Positions 1 through 9,003 of a stretch of DNA of 58,367 nucleotides are shown here, in pieces. This stretch comes from Oxalobacteraceae bacterium (lineage in GTDB: Bacteria; Pseudomonadota; Gammaproteobacteria; Burkholderiales; Burkholderiaceae_D). How positions within the stretch are numbered: the stretch's first letter is position 1; each line of letters starts with the position of its first letter. Position numbers and translations under genes: made by a program. Below the pieces are notes generated by a model. It made no database searches, was not told where the DNA came from, and saw only the letters and a program-made list of their open reading frames with translations. The DNA is taken from the NCBI GenBank assembly GCA_900299005.1, contig OMID01000119.1, forward strand, positions 1 to 58,367. The letters run 5' to 3'.

Positions 1-61
1 TATCCAACCGCAGCGTAGCTACCGAATAATCATGCCCGGTCGGAATTTATGTGAGGCTCTT

Positions 62-427
62 ATGAAAAAGTTAGTCCCGCTGCTCCTGTTGATGACATGT
101 TGCTCGGCTTTAGCTGAGTGGACCAAGGTTGCGGCCAATGCCAGAGCCGAATTCTTCATTAACTTTGAAACTCTACGAGAGCAAGGGGACACGGTGAGGG
201 TCTGGGTATTGATTAATGATGTTGAAAAAGGTACTTCATTGAAAAATCTTGAGGAGCGTGATTGTAAAAACAATCAATGGAGAATCATTCAGAGCATTGC
301 CTATTCCAAGCATTTCGGAGAAGGCGAGCCTGTGCGTTCAGGCACGGTAAATGAAAAAGAATCTTGGAGAGAAATCGCTGCAGAGTCAATCGCTGCTACA
401 AAGCAGAAAATCATTTGCGAAAAATGA
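62..427 (+). CDS. Small exported surface-adhesin-E-like protein
   Basis: 121-residue protein. The start is taken at the ATG at 62 (MKKLVPLLLL), because this gives a clean signal peptide of about 20 residues ending near ALA-EW; an in-frame ATG 30 bases upstream would put a polar stretch in front of the signal. The mature part follows the pattern of the short surface-adhesin protein E-like family: WTKVA near the new N-terminus, a VRVWVL strand, a DC pair, a SIAYS segment and a closing Cys (KIICEK). Two cysteines in the mature part could form a disulphide. In this family the name comes from Haemophilus protein E; the role in environmental bacteria is unknown. It stands alone on the + strand, converging on arsH. 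The family assignment is by motif pattern only. Confidence 0.6.
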   Translation: MKKLVPLLLLMTCCSALAEWTKVAANARAEFFINFETLREQGDTVRVWVLINDVEKGTSLKNLEERDCKNNQWRIIQSIAYSKHFGEGEPVRSGTVNEKESWREIAAESIAATKQKIICEK

Positions 428-535
428 TGACTCAAATCGGCAAGCCCCAAAGGCAAAGCGGTAATCTGGTGTCGGCATGAAGTATCCGGGCAATCCCCAG
501 CCATGCAGATCATTCTTGCATCACGGTTTCTTGGT

Positions 536-1246
536 TCACAGGCGAGACTGTGACATCCGCTCCGCAAGCTTTGCTGCGGTTTCTTTTCTCTCGCTGTAGC
601 GATCCGTCAGGTAGGGTGCGATATCCCGCGTGAGCAGGGTGAACTTCACCAGCTCTTCCATGACATCCACCAAACGATCATAGTAGCTTGAGGGTTTCAT
701 TCGATCGAATTCATCGAATTCGTCATAAGCCTTGGCGACCGACGACTGATTCGGAATAGTCAGCATGCGCATCCACCTGCCCAGCAGGCGCATCTGATTC
801 ACCGCATTGAAAGATTGAGAGCCACCACAGACCTGCATGACAGCTAGCGTTTTGCCTTGAGTCGGACGGATGGCCCCCAGCGACAAGGGTATCCAGTCGA
901 TCTGCGATTTCATAATGCCCGTCATCGCGCCGTGACGTTCGGGCGATGACCAGACCATACCCTCTGCCCATGCGCATAGCTCTCGCAGCTCGACAACTTT
1001 GGGGTGAGTATCCGGTGCATCGTCGGGCAGGGGCAAGCCAGTGGGATTGAAGAATCGGGTGTCTGCTCCCAAGGCCTGCAGCAAACGTGCCGCTTCTTCT
1101 GCAAGAAGACGGCTGAAGGAGCGCTGTCGAAGTGAGCCATAAAGCAGTAGGATACGTGGCGGGTGGGTCGATCGCTCACCGGCAAAAAGCGCTGTCTTGA
1201 CAATCGCGCTAAACGACCCGGCATCGATGTTGGGTAGATCGTTCAT
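536..1246 (-). CDS. arsH: ArsH, NADPH-dependent FMN reductase / organoarsenical oxidase
   Basis: 236 residues, the usual ArsH length. The flavodoxin-like fold is marked by the phosphate-binding [10 protein letters not shown] segment (residues 37-46), and a [11 protein letters not shown] segment near residue 100 corresponds to the FMN-contacting loop of ArsH. Known family members are tetrameric NADPH:FMN oxidoreductases that oxidise trivalent organoarsenicals to less toxic pentavalent forms, or act as general quinone/azo reductases. It is the last gene of an arsC-acr3-arsH operon, starting only 4 bases after the acr3 stop, so it is almost certainly co-transcribed. The start is the ATG at 1246. 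Confidence is high because the motif and the context agree. Confidence 0.93.
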   Translation of the reverse strand: MNDLPNIDAGSFSAIVKTALFAGERSTHPPRILLLYGSLRQRSFSRLLAEEAARLLQALGADTRFFNPTGLPLPDDAPDTHPKVVELRELCAWAEGMVWSSPERHGAMTGIMKSQIDWIPLSLGAIRPTQGKTLAVMQVCGGSQSFNAVNQMRLLGRWMRMLTIPNQSSVAKAYDEFDEFDRMKPSSYYDRLVDVMEELVKFTLLTRDIAPYLTDRYSERKETAAKLAERMSQSRL

Positions 1247-1250
1247 GAGC

Positions 1251-2294
1251 TTACATGGGCTCCGTTGCTCTCGAGGGGGCTTGCTCGTACCAGTCTTTTG
1301 TCTGGTTCACCACGCGAACAACCAATAACATGACAGGAACTTCAATCAGCACGCCAACCACGGTCGCCAGCGCAGCTCCTGATTGAAAACCAAACAGACT
1401 AATGGCAGCCGCAACAGCCAGCTCAAAAAAATTGGAGGCGCCGATCAGTGCGGATGGGCAGGCCACTTGATGCGATTCGCCAAGGCGACGGTTTAACCAA
1501 TACGCCAGCGCCGAATTGAACAGCACTTGGATCAGTATAGGCACAGCCAGCAGCGCGATCACCAATGGTTGACCAATGATGGCCTCACCTTGAAACGCAA
1601 ATAGCAGCACCAGCATCGCTAGCAGCGCAATGATTGACCATGGCCCCAAGCGCTGCATAGTGGCATCGAACGCTGCTTGTCCTTGCAGTAGCAGCCGCTT
1701 GCGCCAGACTTGCGCCAGTATCACGGGAATGACGATGTATAGCACCACGGACGTCAGCAGCGTATCCCACGGCACCACAATAGAGGAGATACCCAGCAGC
1801 AGTGCGACGATAGGCGCGAAAGCGAACACCATGATCGTGTCATTCAGTGCCACTTGCGATAGTGTGAACAAAGGATCGCCATTGGTCAGCCGACTCCACA
1901 CAAAGACCATGGCCGTGCACGGTGCCGCTGCCAGCAGGATCAGGCCGGCGATATAGCTGTCCAGTTGTTCGGACGGCAGCATGGGCGCAAACCAATGGCC
2001 AATGAACAGCCAACCCAGCAGCGCCATCGAGAAGGGCTTCACCAGCCAGTTAACGAACAGGGTCACGCCGATGCCGCGAACATGTCTGCGTACTTCATGC
2101 AATGCGCCAAAGTCGATTTTCACCAGCATCGGGATGATCATCACCCAGATGAGCAGCCCGACCGGCAGATTCACCCGAGCGAATTCCATTGCACCAATCA
2201 GCTGGAAAAAATTGGGAAAAAACTGGCCCAATGCGATACCAGCCACGATGCACATGAATACCCACAGGGTGAGATAGCGCTCAAAAAAATTCAT
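1251..2294 (-). CDS. acr3: Acr3-family arsenite efflux transporter
   Basis: 347-residue, strongly hydrophobic protein with about ten predicted membrane helices. It belongs to the Acr3 (ARR3) branch of the bile/arsenite/riboflavin transporter superfamily rather than to ArsB. The segment [12 protein letters not shown] carries the helix-4 cysteine that is required for arsenite transport in characterised Acr3 proteins, and [11 protein letters not shown] near the C-terminus is the conserved helix-9 signature. It exports As(III), probably as a proton antiporter, from the cytoplasm. The start codon overlaps the arsC stop (ATGA at 2291-2294), indicating translational coupling, and arsH follows 4 bases after its own stop. 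No unusual residues were noticed. Confidence 0.94.
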   Translation of the reverse strand: MNFFERYLTLWVFMCIVAGIALGQFFPNFFQLIGAMEFARVNLPVGLLIWVMIIPMLVKIDFGALHEVRRHVRGIGVTLFVNWLVKPFSMALLGWLFIGHWFAPMLPSEQLDSYIAGLILLAAAPCTAMVFVWSRLTNGDPLFTLSQVALNDTIMVFAFAPIVALLLGISSIVVPWDTLLTSVVLYIVIPVILAQVWRKRLLLQGQAAFDATMQRLGPWSIIALLAMLVLLFAFQGEAIIGQPLVIALLAVPILIQVLFNSALAYWLNRRLGESHQVACPSALIGASNFFELAVAAAISLFGFQSGAALATVVGVLIEVPVMLLVVRVVNQTKDWYEQAPSRATEPM

Positions 2295-2785
2295 GATCCG
2301 AGGGTGGCGAGTTTGCGGAGATCCGTTTGCAGGCTCAGGGCATCAAGTCTGTCCAGCGGCAATTCGGCCAAAAGCGTGATGCGTCGCCTCAATCCTGCCA
2401 TCACCTCGTAAAATGCCTTGCGCTTTATCTCGTCGTCGCCCTGAACTTGTGAGGGATCAGGAAAGCCCCAATGCGCTGTCGCGGGTTTGCCAGGCCAGAT
2501 CGGGCACATCTCGCCTGCAGCATTGTCGCAGACGGTGATAATGAAATCCATCGCTGGCGCTGCCGGACCTGCAAATTCTTCCCAGCTTTTTGAGCGCAAT
2601 TTATCGGCGGGATAACCCATTTGAATGGCAAGCTCTGCAGCAAAGGGATTCACTTTGCCGCCGGGCGTGGAGCCCGCTGAATGACCAACGAATTTTCCAC
2701 TCGGGTGCGTGGAGGCCAGCGCCTCGCCAAGGATAGATCGTGCCGAATTATGCGTGCACAAAAAAAGGAGATGGTAGGGTTTCAT
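2291..2785 (-). CDS. arsC: ArsC, thioredoxin-type arsenate reductase
   Basis: 164 residues with the low-molecular-weight tyrosine phosphatase fold. The active-site loop is CTHNSARS at residues 10-17 (a CX5R motif). Candidate shuttle cysteines follow in VCDNAAGEMCP (C86 and C94), the arrangement of the thioredoxin-coupled ArsC class rather than the glutaredoxin-coupled plasmid R773 class. It reduces As(V) to As(III), which Acr3 then exports. It is the first gene of the operon. No ribosome-binding site of good quality is visible in front of the ATG at 2785, and a repeat element begins only 24 bases upstream (2810-2932), so the native promoter may have been replaced or displaced. No arsR is adjacent. 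Confidence 0.94.
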   Translation of the reverse strand: MKPYHLLFLCTHNSARSILGEALASTHPSGKFVGHSAGSTPGGKVNPFAAELAIQMGYPADKLRSKSWEEFAGPAAPAMDFIITVCDNAAGEMCPIWPGKPATAHWGFPDPSQVQGDDEIKRKAFYEVMAGLRRRITLLAELPLDRLDALSLQTDLRKLATLGS

Positions 2786-2809
2786 GCGATGTTTATCTTG
2801 CGTTTCTGA

Positions 2810-2932
2810 GAGGCCCTGTCAAAATGCCACTGGCCGTGTTGGGGCCGCCTTGCCGTACCGCTGTACTGTCTTTGGCGTCCCCGCCTTGCCAGCGATCGCG
2901 CTGCTTCGCCGCGCTCATTTTGACAGAGACTC
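2810..2932. repeat. MITE-like element with 17-bp inverted ends, upstream of arsC
   Basis: A 123-bp segment is bounded by GAGGCCCTGTCAAAATG (2810-2826) and, in inverted orientation, CATTTTGACAGAGACTC (2916-2932); 15 of 17 positions pair. The interior (about 2838-2905) is related to the cores of the 104-bp palindromes at 9184, 10837 and 52581, sharing GCCTTGCCGTAC and CTGTACTGTC. The ends differ from the AGAACC ends of those copies. No protein is encoded. Read leftward, toward arsC, the arsC-proximal end carries TTGACA, a perfect -35 hexamer. Confidence 0.7.
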
Positions 2933-2957
2933 TTAGACAGAATGTATTGCCCTACCG

Positions 2958-2990
2958 ACCTCAAGCGACGCGGATTAAGCTTGAGGTTTT
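2958..2990 (+). terminator. Hairpin followed by a T run
   Basis: ACCTCAAGC (2958-2966) pairs with GCTTGAGGT (2979-2987) around a 12-base loop and is followed by TTTT. It has the form of a weak rho-independent terminator for rightward transcription, but no + strand gene ends nearby, so it may belong to the repeat-rich debris of this intergenic region. Confidence 0.4.
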
Positions 2991-3028
2991 ACCACCTTTC
3001 GGCTCAGAGCCGTCATTGAGGGCGGGCT

Positions 3029-3119
3029 CGCTGCGTAGCGCGGGAGCCTGCCACCTGAAACGCTTGCAGCTATTTCCCTAAGGCGAAATCCTGCGGGGTT
3101 TAATTAGTCAGCGCTTTCC
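3029..3119. repeat. 91-bp dispersed repeat, copy 1
   Basis: This block recurs at 10984-11074 at the same length, with roughly three quarters of positions identical. Best-conserved stretches are CGCGGGAGCCTGC, GCTTGCAGCTATTTCCC and GTTTAATT followed by TCAGCG. Both copies lie about 100 bp or less to the right of a copy of the palindromic repeat family, so the pair may be remnants of one larger element. The rest of the gap 2933-3525 holds two hairpins and no recognisable gene. Confidence 0.65.
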
Positions 3120-3317
3120 TGACTGATCAACCAGTGCAGAAGATGTCAGTCCCGCGTGATCTCTTTGCACTCCTAGCTTAACGATATTTAGCCGTGATTT
3201 CTGCCCAAGCGCGAACAATACATCAATGGCATCTTGGGTAGCCCTACTGCCGATTATATAGAAATATATGACAGCAAAATGACATGAAATACCAATCCTA
3301 GCAGTGACCACGGGCTC

Positions 3318-3346
3318 AAAAAAATGGCGACCACTGAAGGGTCGCC
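3318..3346 (-). terminator. Rho-independent terminator of the TonB receptor gene
   Basis: Read on the minus strand, GGCGACC CTTCAGT GGTCGCC (arms at 3326-3332 and 3340-3346) is followed by a run of T (the A run at 3318-3324). It lies about 180 bases beyond the stop of the leftward TonB-receptor gene and is its likely terminator. Confidence 0.6.
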
Positions 3347-3525
3347 AAAGTGTACTGAGCGAGCACTATGAGCAGGGCTCGAAGACACGTCAATTAAGGA
3401 TTGGAAACAACGAGACAATAACCAAGTTTCTCCAGACCAGATTTTGAGTGAAAACCAGGGGTTTGATCAATAGGAGATATTCCCAACATGATGCCCCAGC
3501 TTCAAGGCAGCACCATCATCATCGG

Positions 3526-5607
3526 TCAGTAACGCGTGATCAGCACCAACCGAAAGTTACGAGATTCGATCGGATGAAAGACACGTCCACCCGCAACGAG
3601 GTTGCTGTTGAAAGTGTAGGAGTCGCTGTAATAATCGATAGCCGAGTGCTTGCTGTTGAGCAGATTGAAGCCGATCAGCTCAATTTTGGTGTCTTTGCTG
3701 ACCCGGTAACCGAGCTTGCCATTCATGGTGGTGGTGGCATCGGAGCGCACGGAATTATCTTCCCTCAAAGGACGTGGGCCAAAGTAGCGTAGCTGAAGTG
3801 ATCCGCTGTATGGGCCGCCGTCATCAATGATGGCAGCCACTGAGGCGACACCCTCCACCGCACCTTCGATATAGTTGCCATCACCGCCCGCGTCGCGGAA
3901 ACGCGCGCGAGCATACGCAAAGTCTGCGTCTATCGTCAGCCATTTGTTCGCTTTGAAATAATTATTGAACTCAAAGCCCGTACGCCGGCTGCGACGACCG
4001 GAATCCTCGGTTCGTCCTTCGTCGCCGATATACACAATTTCCGATGCATTATCGAGCTGGAAGACGGCGAGAGTCGTTTGTAAACCCTCGACAATTTCTG
4101 TACGTATGCCGACCTCCTGGCCAAAGGTGCGAACCAGCCCGTTTGCGCGCTTGCCGGTGCCGATGGTGACGCCGCGCGCATCATTCGAATGAAAGCCATT
4201 GCCGATGCTGTAGTAGTACTCAGTTTTGTGCCATGGTCCAAAGACGAGATTGAGCTTGGGAGTGGCAATGAAATCACTCACCGTATCCGTATTGATCGCA
4301 TCGCTTAGCCCGATATTTTTGAACCGAAAATAATCGCCGCGCAGCCCGGCGACCGTGCGGAACCAGTCATTCCAGTGAACATGATTTTCTGCGTGGAGTC
4401 CGATGCTGCTCTGAGTGATGTGATCACGACGGCATTGAATCTGGGGATCAGCCTCTGCCCCCGGCAACTGGCAAGTGGCATTACGCGTGCGCGCCGTGGT
4501 GCTGTTGAGGGAATTATGAATATTGTCATTTTGTAGCTGAATGCCGAGTGTGTTGGTCGCTTCTTTGCCAACACCATTGACATACCAGACACGCGTCACA
4601 TTGAGGCCTGTCGTCACACGGCTGTCGCGCTGATTGAACTGGCTCGTAGGGGCGTATTCAAAATTCGAGAACAGGTCGAGATAATTGTTGATGAGGTAGG
4701 CCTGTGTGGTCAGCGTGCCGTTGGCATCCGCCTCACGCCATTCGCCAGACAGGCTGTAGCGGTTGGCGGACGCGCCGTTTTTGCCATTGGGGTCCATGGC
4801 ATCCCAGCGCCTGATTTGTCCCTGGCGGTATTCTCTCCACGGAATCTGATCGGTCGAATTCCACTTACCCGAGTAGGCCATCGCCGTCAGGTTGAAGCCT
4901 CGCGCGCTGCTGCCCTCGGAGTACCGCAGCAGGCCATTCAGCTTGTTGTAGTTGTCCGGGTTGGTCCACGGGCCATCGTAATGGGACAGCTCAAGCCCAT
5001 AGAGAAGGCTACCGTCACGAAATTTGGGCGCATCTGCCAACAGAGTGCGATAAAAACCATTCTGCCCCAAACCAACGCTGGCGATCCCTTTGTCCACGGC
5101 ATCTGTGTAGTAGATATTGGCCGAGCCCGCATTGGCAAAATCACCATCGGCCGCATAGTAGGGACCTTTTCGGTAATGGATTGATGAAATCAGCTCAGGG
5201 ATCAACGGGTTCAAGTCTGCCCAACCTTGCCCATGGGCGTGACTACGCTGATTGATCGGCATACCATCCAGCGACATCTTGAAATCGAGGCCGTGATCCA
5301 GATTAAAGCCACGCAGGAAATATTGATTTGCCTTACCTTCGCCGCTGTGCTGGCTGACGATCAGACCGGGTACGACCTCCAGTACCTCGCCGGTGCGTGC
5401 AACGACGCGACTATTGATCTGCGTCTGCCCGGCAGCGCCTTCGTTTGCGTTGTCAGCGGCACCCAGCAGGCTGTAACGAGACCCGACAACTTCTACTGTG
5501 GGCAAGGTCCGAATGTCATCTGCGGCGGCGGTGGTGACCACGGCAGTCATTAGTGCGGAGATCAGGGTGGGTAAAGAAGCCCACGTGACGCGATGGCTCT
5601 GATGCAT
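3526..5607 (-). CDS. TonB-dependent outer-membrane receptor
   Basis: 693 residues. A signal peptide of about 29 residues ends near AAADD. A TonB-box-like LPTVEVVGSR segment follows, then a plug domain (about residues 45-170) with LRGFNLDHGLDF and LDGMPINQRSHAHGQG, then a 22-strand-type barrel ending in an aromatic residue (LVLITRY). This plug type, with an NLDH motif and a His-rich SHAHGQG loop, is a widespread but uncharacterised receptor class; the His-rich loop might hint at a metal or metal complex, which is inference. The start is the ATG at 5607. A NarL-type regulator is encoded 158 bases upstream on the same strand and may control it. No Fur-box-like site was seen upstream, so iron control is not supported. 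Confidence 0.88.
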   Translation of the reverse strand: MHQSHRVTWASLPTLISALMTAVVTTAAADDIRTLPTVEVVGSRYSLLGAADNANEGAAGQTQINSRVVARTGEVLEVVPGLIVSQHSGEGKANQYFLRGFNLDHGLDFKMSLDGMPINQRSHAHGQGWADLNPLIPELISSIHYRKGPYYAADGDFANAGSANIYYTDAVDKGIASVGLGQNGFYRTLLADAPKFRDGSLLYGLELSHYDGPWTNPDNYNKLNGLLRYSEGSSARGFNLTAMAYSGKWNSTDQIPWREYRQGQIRRWDAMDPNGKNGASANRYSLSGEWREADANGTLTTQAYLINNYLDLFSNFEYAPTSQFNQRDSRVTTGLNVTRVWYVNGVGKEATNTLGIQLQNDNIHNSLNSTTARTRNATCQLPGAEADPQIQCRRDHITQSSIGLHAENHVHWNDWFRTVAGLRGDYFRFKNIGLSDAINTDTVSDFIATPKLNLVFGPWHKTEYYYSIGNGFHSNDARGVTIGTGKRANGLVRTFGQEVGIRTEIVEGLQTTLAVFQLDNASEIVYIGDEGRTEDSGRRSRRTGFEFNNYFKANKWLTIDADFAYARARFRDAGGDGNYIEGAVEGVASVAAIIDDGGPYSGSLQLRYFGPRPLREDNSVRSDATTTMNGKLGYRVSKDTKIELIGFNLLNSKHSAIDYYSDSYTFNSNLVAGGRVFHPIESRNFRLVLITRY

Positions 5608-5765
5608 GTTTTAGTTGTTTTAATGGGGCCTTAAGTGCGCATAAACCCGGATCGCGCCATGCTGATGCAGTGTGAAACCCGCACTATAACAACAACATGA
5701 GTTAACGCCGATTTCTTGCTAACCTCAGGCAGTTAATCTCGTTGGCGGCGCTCTTTTGAAAAACT

Positions 5766-6407
5766 TCACGATACCTCAAGCAAGCCGTGCTGACGCGCGT
5801 ACTGGTAGAGATCCAGCGTGGAATTCAGATTCAATTTCTTGCGAATGCTGGCCTGATAGTTGGCTGCTGTTATGGTACTGAGGTGCAGTTTGTCGCTGAT
5901 TTGCTCGATACTGTCACCATTGGCCAGTCGGATAAAGATTTCAAACTCTCTGGGCAATAGTTCGAGATGCGGCAGCTTGTTGTCGTGAAGATCCTGCAGT
6001 GCTTCAGAGATGCTATCTGCAATCGGCGTGGCCCCGGCCAGCACATCATGAATGGCGCTCACGATGAGTTCGGGCGGCATGCTCTTGGTCAGATAGCCGC
6101 AGGCGCCCAGCTGCAGTGCCTGTTTGGCGATAGAGGCGTTCTCATGCATCGTGAAGATCAGCACCTTGAGCTGTGGGAAGCGATTCATCATTCGCCGGAG
6201 CGTCTCGAAACCGCCTTGCCCGGGCATCGACAAATCCATGATGACCACGTCAATCGAGGTCGTTTCCAGCAGCGCGTAAGCCTCTTCGCCGGTACTGGCC
6301 TCGGCGATGACCTGAAGCTCAGGGTCGAGTTCGATGAAGCGCTTGTAGCCCGCTCGGACCACCGCGTGATCATCAACCAGCATGATGTGTCGTGAGTGTC
6401 CTGCCAT
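5766..6407 (-). CDS. NarL/FixJ-family response regulator
   Basis: 213 residues. The receiver domain (about 1-120) has the acidic pair D12-D13, phospho-acceptor D58 in IMDLSMPG, a Thr/Ser switch region (FTM) and K108 in YLTKS. A LuxR-type helix-turn-helix follows (about 145-210: LPREFEIFIRLANG to LHLSTITAANYQ). The canonical residues are all present, so the domain should be phosphorylatable. No histidine kinase gene is adjacent; the only unpaired kinase in the window is about 50 kb away at 55066-56520. It sits between two TonB-dependent receptors, upstream of one on the same strand and divergent from the other across a 247-base gap, so both are plausible targets. Confidence 0.92.
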   Translation of the reverse strand: MAGHSRHIMLVDDHAVVRAGYKRFIELDPELQVIAEASTGEEAYALLETTSIDVVIMDLSMPGQGGFETLRRMMNRFPQLKVLIFTMHENASIAKQALQLGACGYLTKSMPPELIVSAIHDVLAGATPIADSISEALQDLHDNKLPHLELLPREFEIFIRLANGDSIEQISDKLHLSTITAANYQASIRKKLNLNSTLDLYQYARQHGLLEVS

Positions 6408-6434
6408 GGTGCGTCAGTTAAATCGTGTTGATGC

Positions 6435-6447
6435 CCGATCGTATCGG
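6435..6447. promoter_or_regulatory. Short perfect palindrome, candidate operator
   Basis: CCGATCGTATCGG is a perfect 5-3-5 palindrome 28 bases upstream of the response-regulator start, in the 247-base gap shared with the divergent TonB receptor. It could be a binding site for the NarL-type regulator. Palindromes this short also occur by chance. Confidence 0.25.
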
Positions 6448-6654
6448 AGCGGGTAATCACAGGGGGATAAAGATACTCGCAAACACGGGGTCTTTGCGGC
6501 TTTTCCAGGGGGGAGAAGTGAAAAAATTTTTATTTAGATAACTATGCTGCGACAAACGGATTACGTTGGGAATTTCTCCTATTTGCACGGCTAGAACACT
6601 TACCTAACATGTCGCACCGTCACACCGTAATTCAAACACGATCATCAGAAAAAT

Positions 6655-8898
6655 ATGCAAAACAGACTCCCCCAGTTGCAGGCGACCACTCTGGCGTTGG
6701 CCGTCGCTTCCGTATTTTTGCCGTCCGTGCTTTGCGCACAGGAGAGCAGCGACAAAAAACTGCAGGCCGTTGAAGTGGTGGGTACCTCGCCTCTGCCAGG
6801 GCTGGGCATTGAAAAAAACAAGCTGCCTTATGATGTGCAGACCGTGGATGACCAAACCGTCTATCGCAGCAGGAGCCAGAATCTCACCGAATTCATGGCC
6901 AACCATCTCACTGGTGTGAACGTCAATGAGGTGCAGGGTAGTCCCTTCCAGGGTGACATCACCTACCGTGGATTTCGCTTGTCGAGTTTACTGGGGTCAC
7001 CGCAAGGCCTGTCGGTCTACCTTGACGGCGTAAGGGTAAATGAGCCATTCGGCGATGTCGTGAACTGGGATATGTTGCCCGAAGCGGCAATTGGCAACGT
7101 CACGCTGGTGCCGGGGTCCAATCCCATCTACGGCCTCAATACGCTGGGCGGCGCGCTGGCGTTCACGACCAAATCTGGTCTGACGGCACCGGGCACGGAT
7201 ATCAGGCTGTCTTTGGGCAGTTTCATGCGCAAGCGCGTTGATGTTTCCTATGGCACGAAGTCCGACGATGGATGGCACAATTTCATTGCTGGCACTGCAT
7301 TTCACGAGGATGGCTGGCGGCGTGAATCTGAGGGCAAGCTCGGCAATGTTTTCATTAAAACCGGCCGCCAACAATCCGATGTCAATTGGGATGTATCGCT
7401 TCTGGTGGGGCGCAGCAACTTGCTCGGCAACGGTTTGCTGCCGAGTTATGGCTACAAAGAAGATGGTACGCGCGTAAAAGGCATGTACGAGACTGATCGT
7501 CGTTGGGCCTATACGTATATCGACCGCACCCGCAATGAGCTCAACATGCTCAACTTTAATCTGCAGCGTATGCTCGATGGCAGTACCGAGCTGGCGACCA
7601 ATGCCTACGTTCGCCAAAGCACCCGACGCACGGCCAGTGGCGATGCCGAGAGCGCCGACGAGGCCGTCATCAACCTCACCAACACGCGCCAGACGGGTTA
7701 TGGCACCAGCATCAACCTGACCAAAATCCTCGATGCACACCAAATTACGACTGGTGCGAGCCTTGATGCCAGTCGCGTGCGATATGGCGGCTACCAGGCA
7801 TCCGAGTGCGAGCTTGACGCGTCCCGCTTTGTTGATGATTGTGAAGTAGCAGCGCAGTCCCAAGTCGGTGTGCGCGGCAGTTCCTACGCGCTGGGTGTGT
7901 ATGCGTCGGACACCTATGCCATTGATTCTGCGACGCATCTGACCGCCGCAGCGCGCTTCAATCACGCCAAGGTCAGCAACACCCTGACCCAATATGAAAA
8001 TGGCGCGGGTACCGCCCAGCCTCGTGAATCTTTCAGCTACAACAGCCTGAATCCATCGCTGGGACTGAGCCGCCAGCTTGACGAGCGGGTAACGGTATTT
8101 GGTAACCTCGGGCAGAGCAATCGTGTGCCCACGGTCATCGAACTGGGGTGCGCTGATCCGGACAATGGGTGCCGCTTGCCGACAGGTTTGCAGGCCGATC
8201 CTTATCTGAAACAAGTCGTTGCCCGCACGCTGGAAGGTGGCATGCGCTGGAAGCTCTCTGATGACTCTGGTTATACCGTATCTGTCTACCGCTCAGATAA
8301 TTCCAACGACATCTTGTTCGTACCGACCGATCAGGCGGGTCTGGGCTACTTTAGCAACTTCGCCAGGACGCGTCGTCAAGGTCTTGATCTGAGCGCCTAC
8401 ACCCGTGTCGCTGACTTCGATCTTCGCCTCAGTTACAGCTACCTTCACGCAACCTACCAGGCTGAGGGTGAACTGTTCGGTGGCGAGCGCGAGATCGCCA
8501 TCAGCAAAGGGACGCGTATCGCGGGTCTGCCCGCTCACACACTGAAACTGAACGCTGACTGGCATGCGGCGCCCAAGATGATTGTGGGCGGGACGGTGAT
8601 TGCGGCGTCGGGACAGATTACGCAGGGTAACGAGGATGGCGATTCCGAGGTAGGTCGAATCAACGCGCGGGTGGGCGGGTATGCACTACTCAACCTGCAC
8701 GCCAGCTATGAGGCGGACAAAAAGCTGGAATATTTCGCGAGGGTTGTCAACGTGCTCGACACACGGTTTTCAACCTATGGCCTGATGGCAAACAGTATTT
8801 ACAACGCTTCTGGGGTGCTGGCCGATCCCACCACCAGCCGCTTTGTCGCGCCCGGTGCGCCGCGTGCTGTGCTGGTCGGATTGCGCTATCGATTCTGA
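6655..8898 (+). CDS. TonB-dependent outer-membrane receptor
   Basis: 747 residues. The signal peptide ends near VLCAQ (about residue 29), followed by a VEVVGTSPLPG stretch in TonB-box position. The plug domain (about 50-170) contains NLTEFMANHLTGVNVNEVQG, YRGFRLSSLLGSPQGLSVYL, VRVNEPFGD and TLGGALAFTTKSG, which are the conserved plug landmarks. The barrel ends with the outer-membrane sorting signal GLRYRF (terminal Phe). The substrate is not deducible; the sequence pattern is that of the broad receptor group often annotated as ferric-siderophore or vitamin receptors, but there is no Fur box in the upstream gap. It is divergent from the response regulator gene. The start at 6655 has only a weak ribosome-binding site. 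Confidence 0.9.
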   Translation: MQNRLPQLQATTLALAVASVFLPSVLCAQESSDKKLQAVEVVGTSPLPGLGIEKNKLPYDVQTVDDQTVYRSRSQNLTEFMANHLTGVNVNEVQGSPFQGDITYRGFRLSSLLGSPQGLSVYLDGVRVNEPFGDVVNWDMLPEAAIGNVTLVPGSNPIYGLNTLGGALAFTTKSGLTAPGTDIRLSLGSFMRKRVDVSYGTKSDDGWHNFIAGTAFHEDGWRRESEGKLGNVFIKTGRQQSDVNWDVSLLVGRSNLLGNGLLPSYGYKEDGTRVKGMYETDRRWAYTYIDRTRNELNMLNFNLQRMLDGSTELATNAYVRQSTRRTASGDAESADEAVINLTNTRQTGYGTSINLTKILDAHQITTGASLDASRVRYGGYQASECELDASRFVDDCEVAAQSQVGVRGSSYALGVYASDTYAIDSATHLTAAARFNHAKVSNTLTQYENGAGTAQPRESFSYNSLNPSLGLSRQLDERVTVFGNLGQSNRVPTVIELGCADPDNGCRLPTGLQADPYLKQVVARTLEGGMRWKLSDDSGYTVSVYRSDNSNDILFVPTDQAGLGYFSNFARTRRQGLDLSAYTRVADFDLRLSYSYLHATYQAEGELFGGEREIAISKGTRIAGLPAHTLKLNADWHAAPKMIVGGTVIAASGQITQGNEDGDSEVGRINARVGGYALLNLHASYEADKKLEYFARVVNVLDTRFSTYGLMANSIYNASGVLADPTTSRFVAPGAPRAVLVGLRYRF

Positions 8899-9003
8899 GT
8901 GCTTTCCGTATAGTCTGAAGAAAATTCACATTCGCTGCTGGCTGTCGGTTTGCTTGATTTACAATACGGGCTAATGCTGCGTTCGGGATACCCGAGCAGC
9001 ACG

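Noticed and set aside
2740-3081. 113-codon open frame on the plus strand
   Set aside because: It runs from inside arsC through the repeat element; it has no protein signature and is composed largely of the repeats.
5608-6654. Iron (Fur) control of the TonB receptors
   Set aside because: Both upstream gaps were read for the GATAAT-type 19-bp consensus and no acceptable match was found.
6997-8214. 405-codon open frame on the minus strand
   Set aside because: It lies wholly antisense to the TonB receptor at 6655-8898, which has complete plug and barrel motifs. No family pattern or ribosome-binding site on the minus strand.
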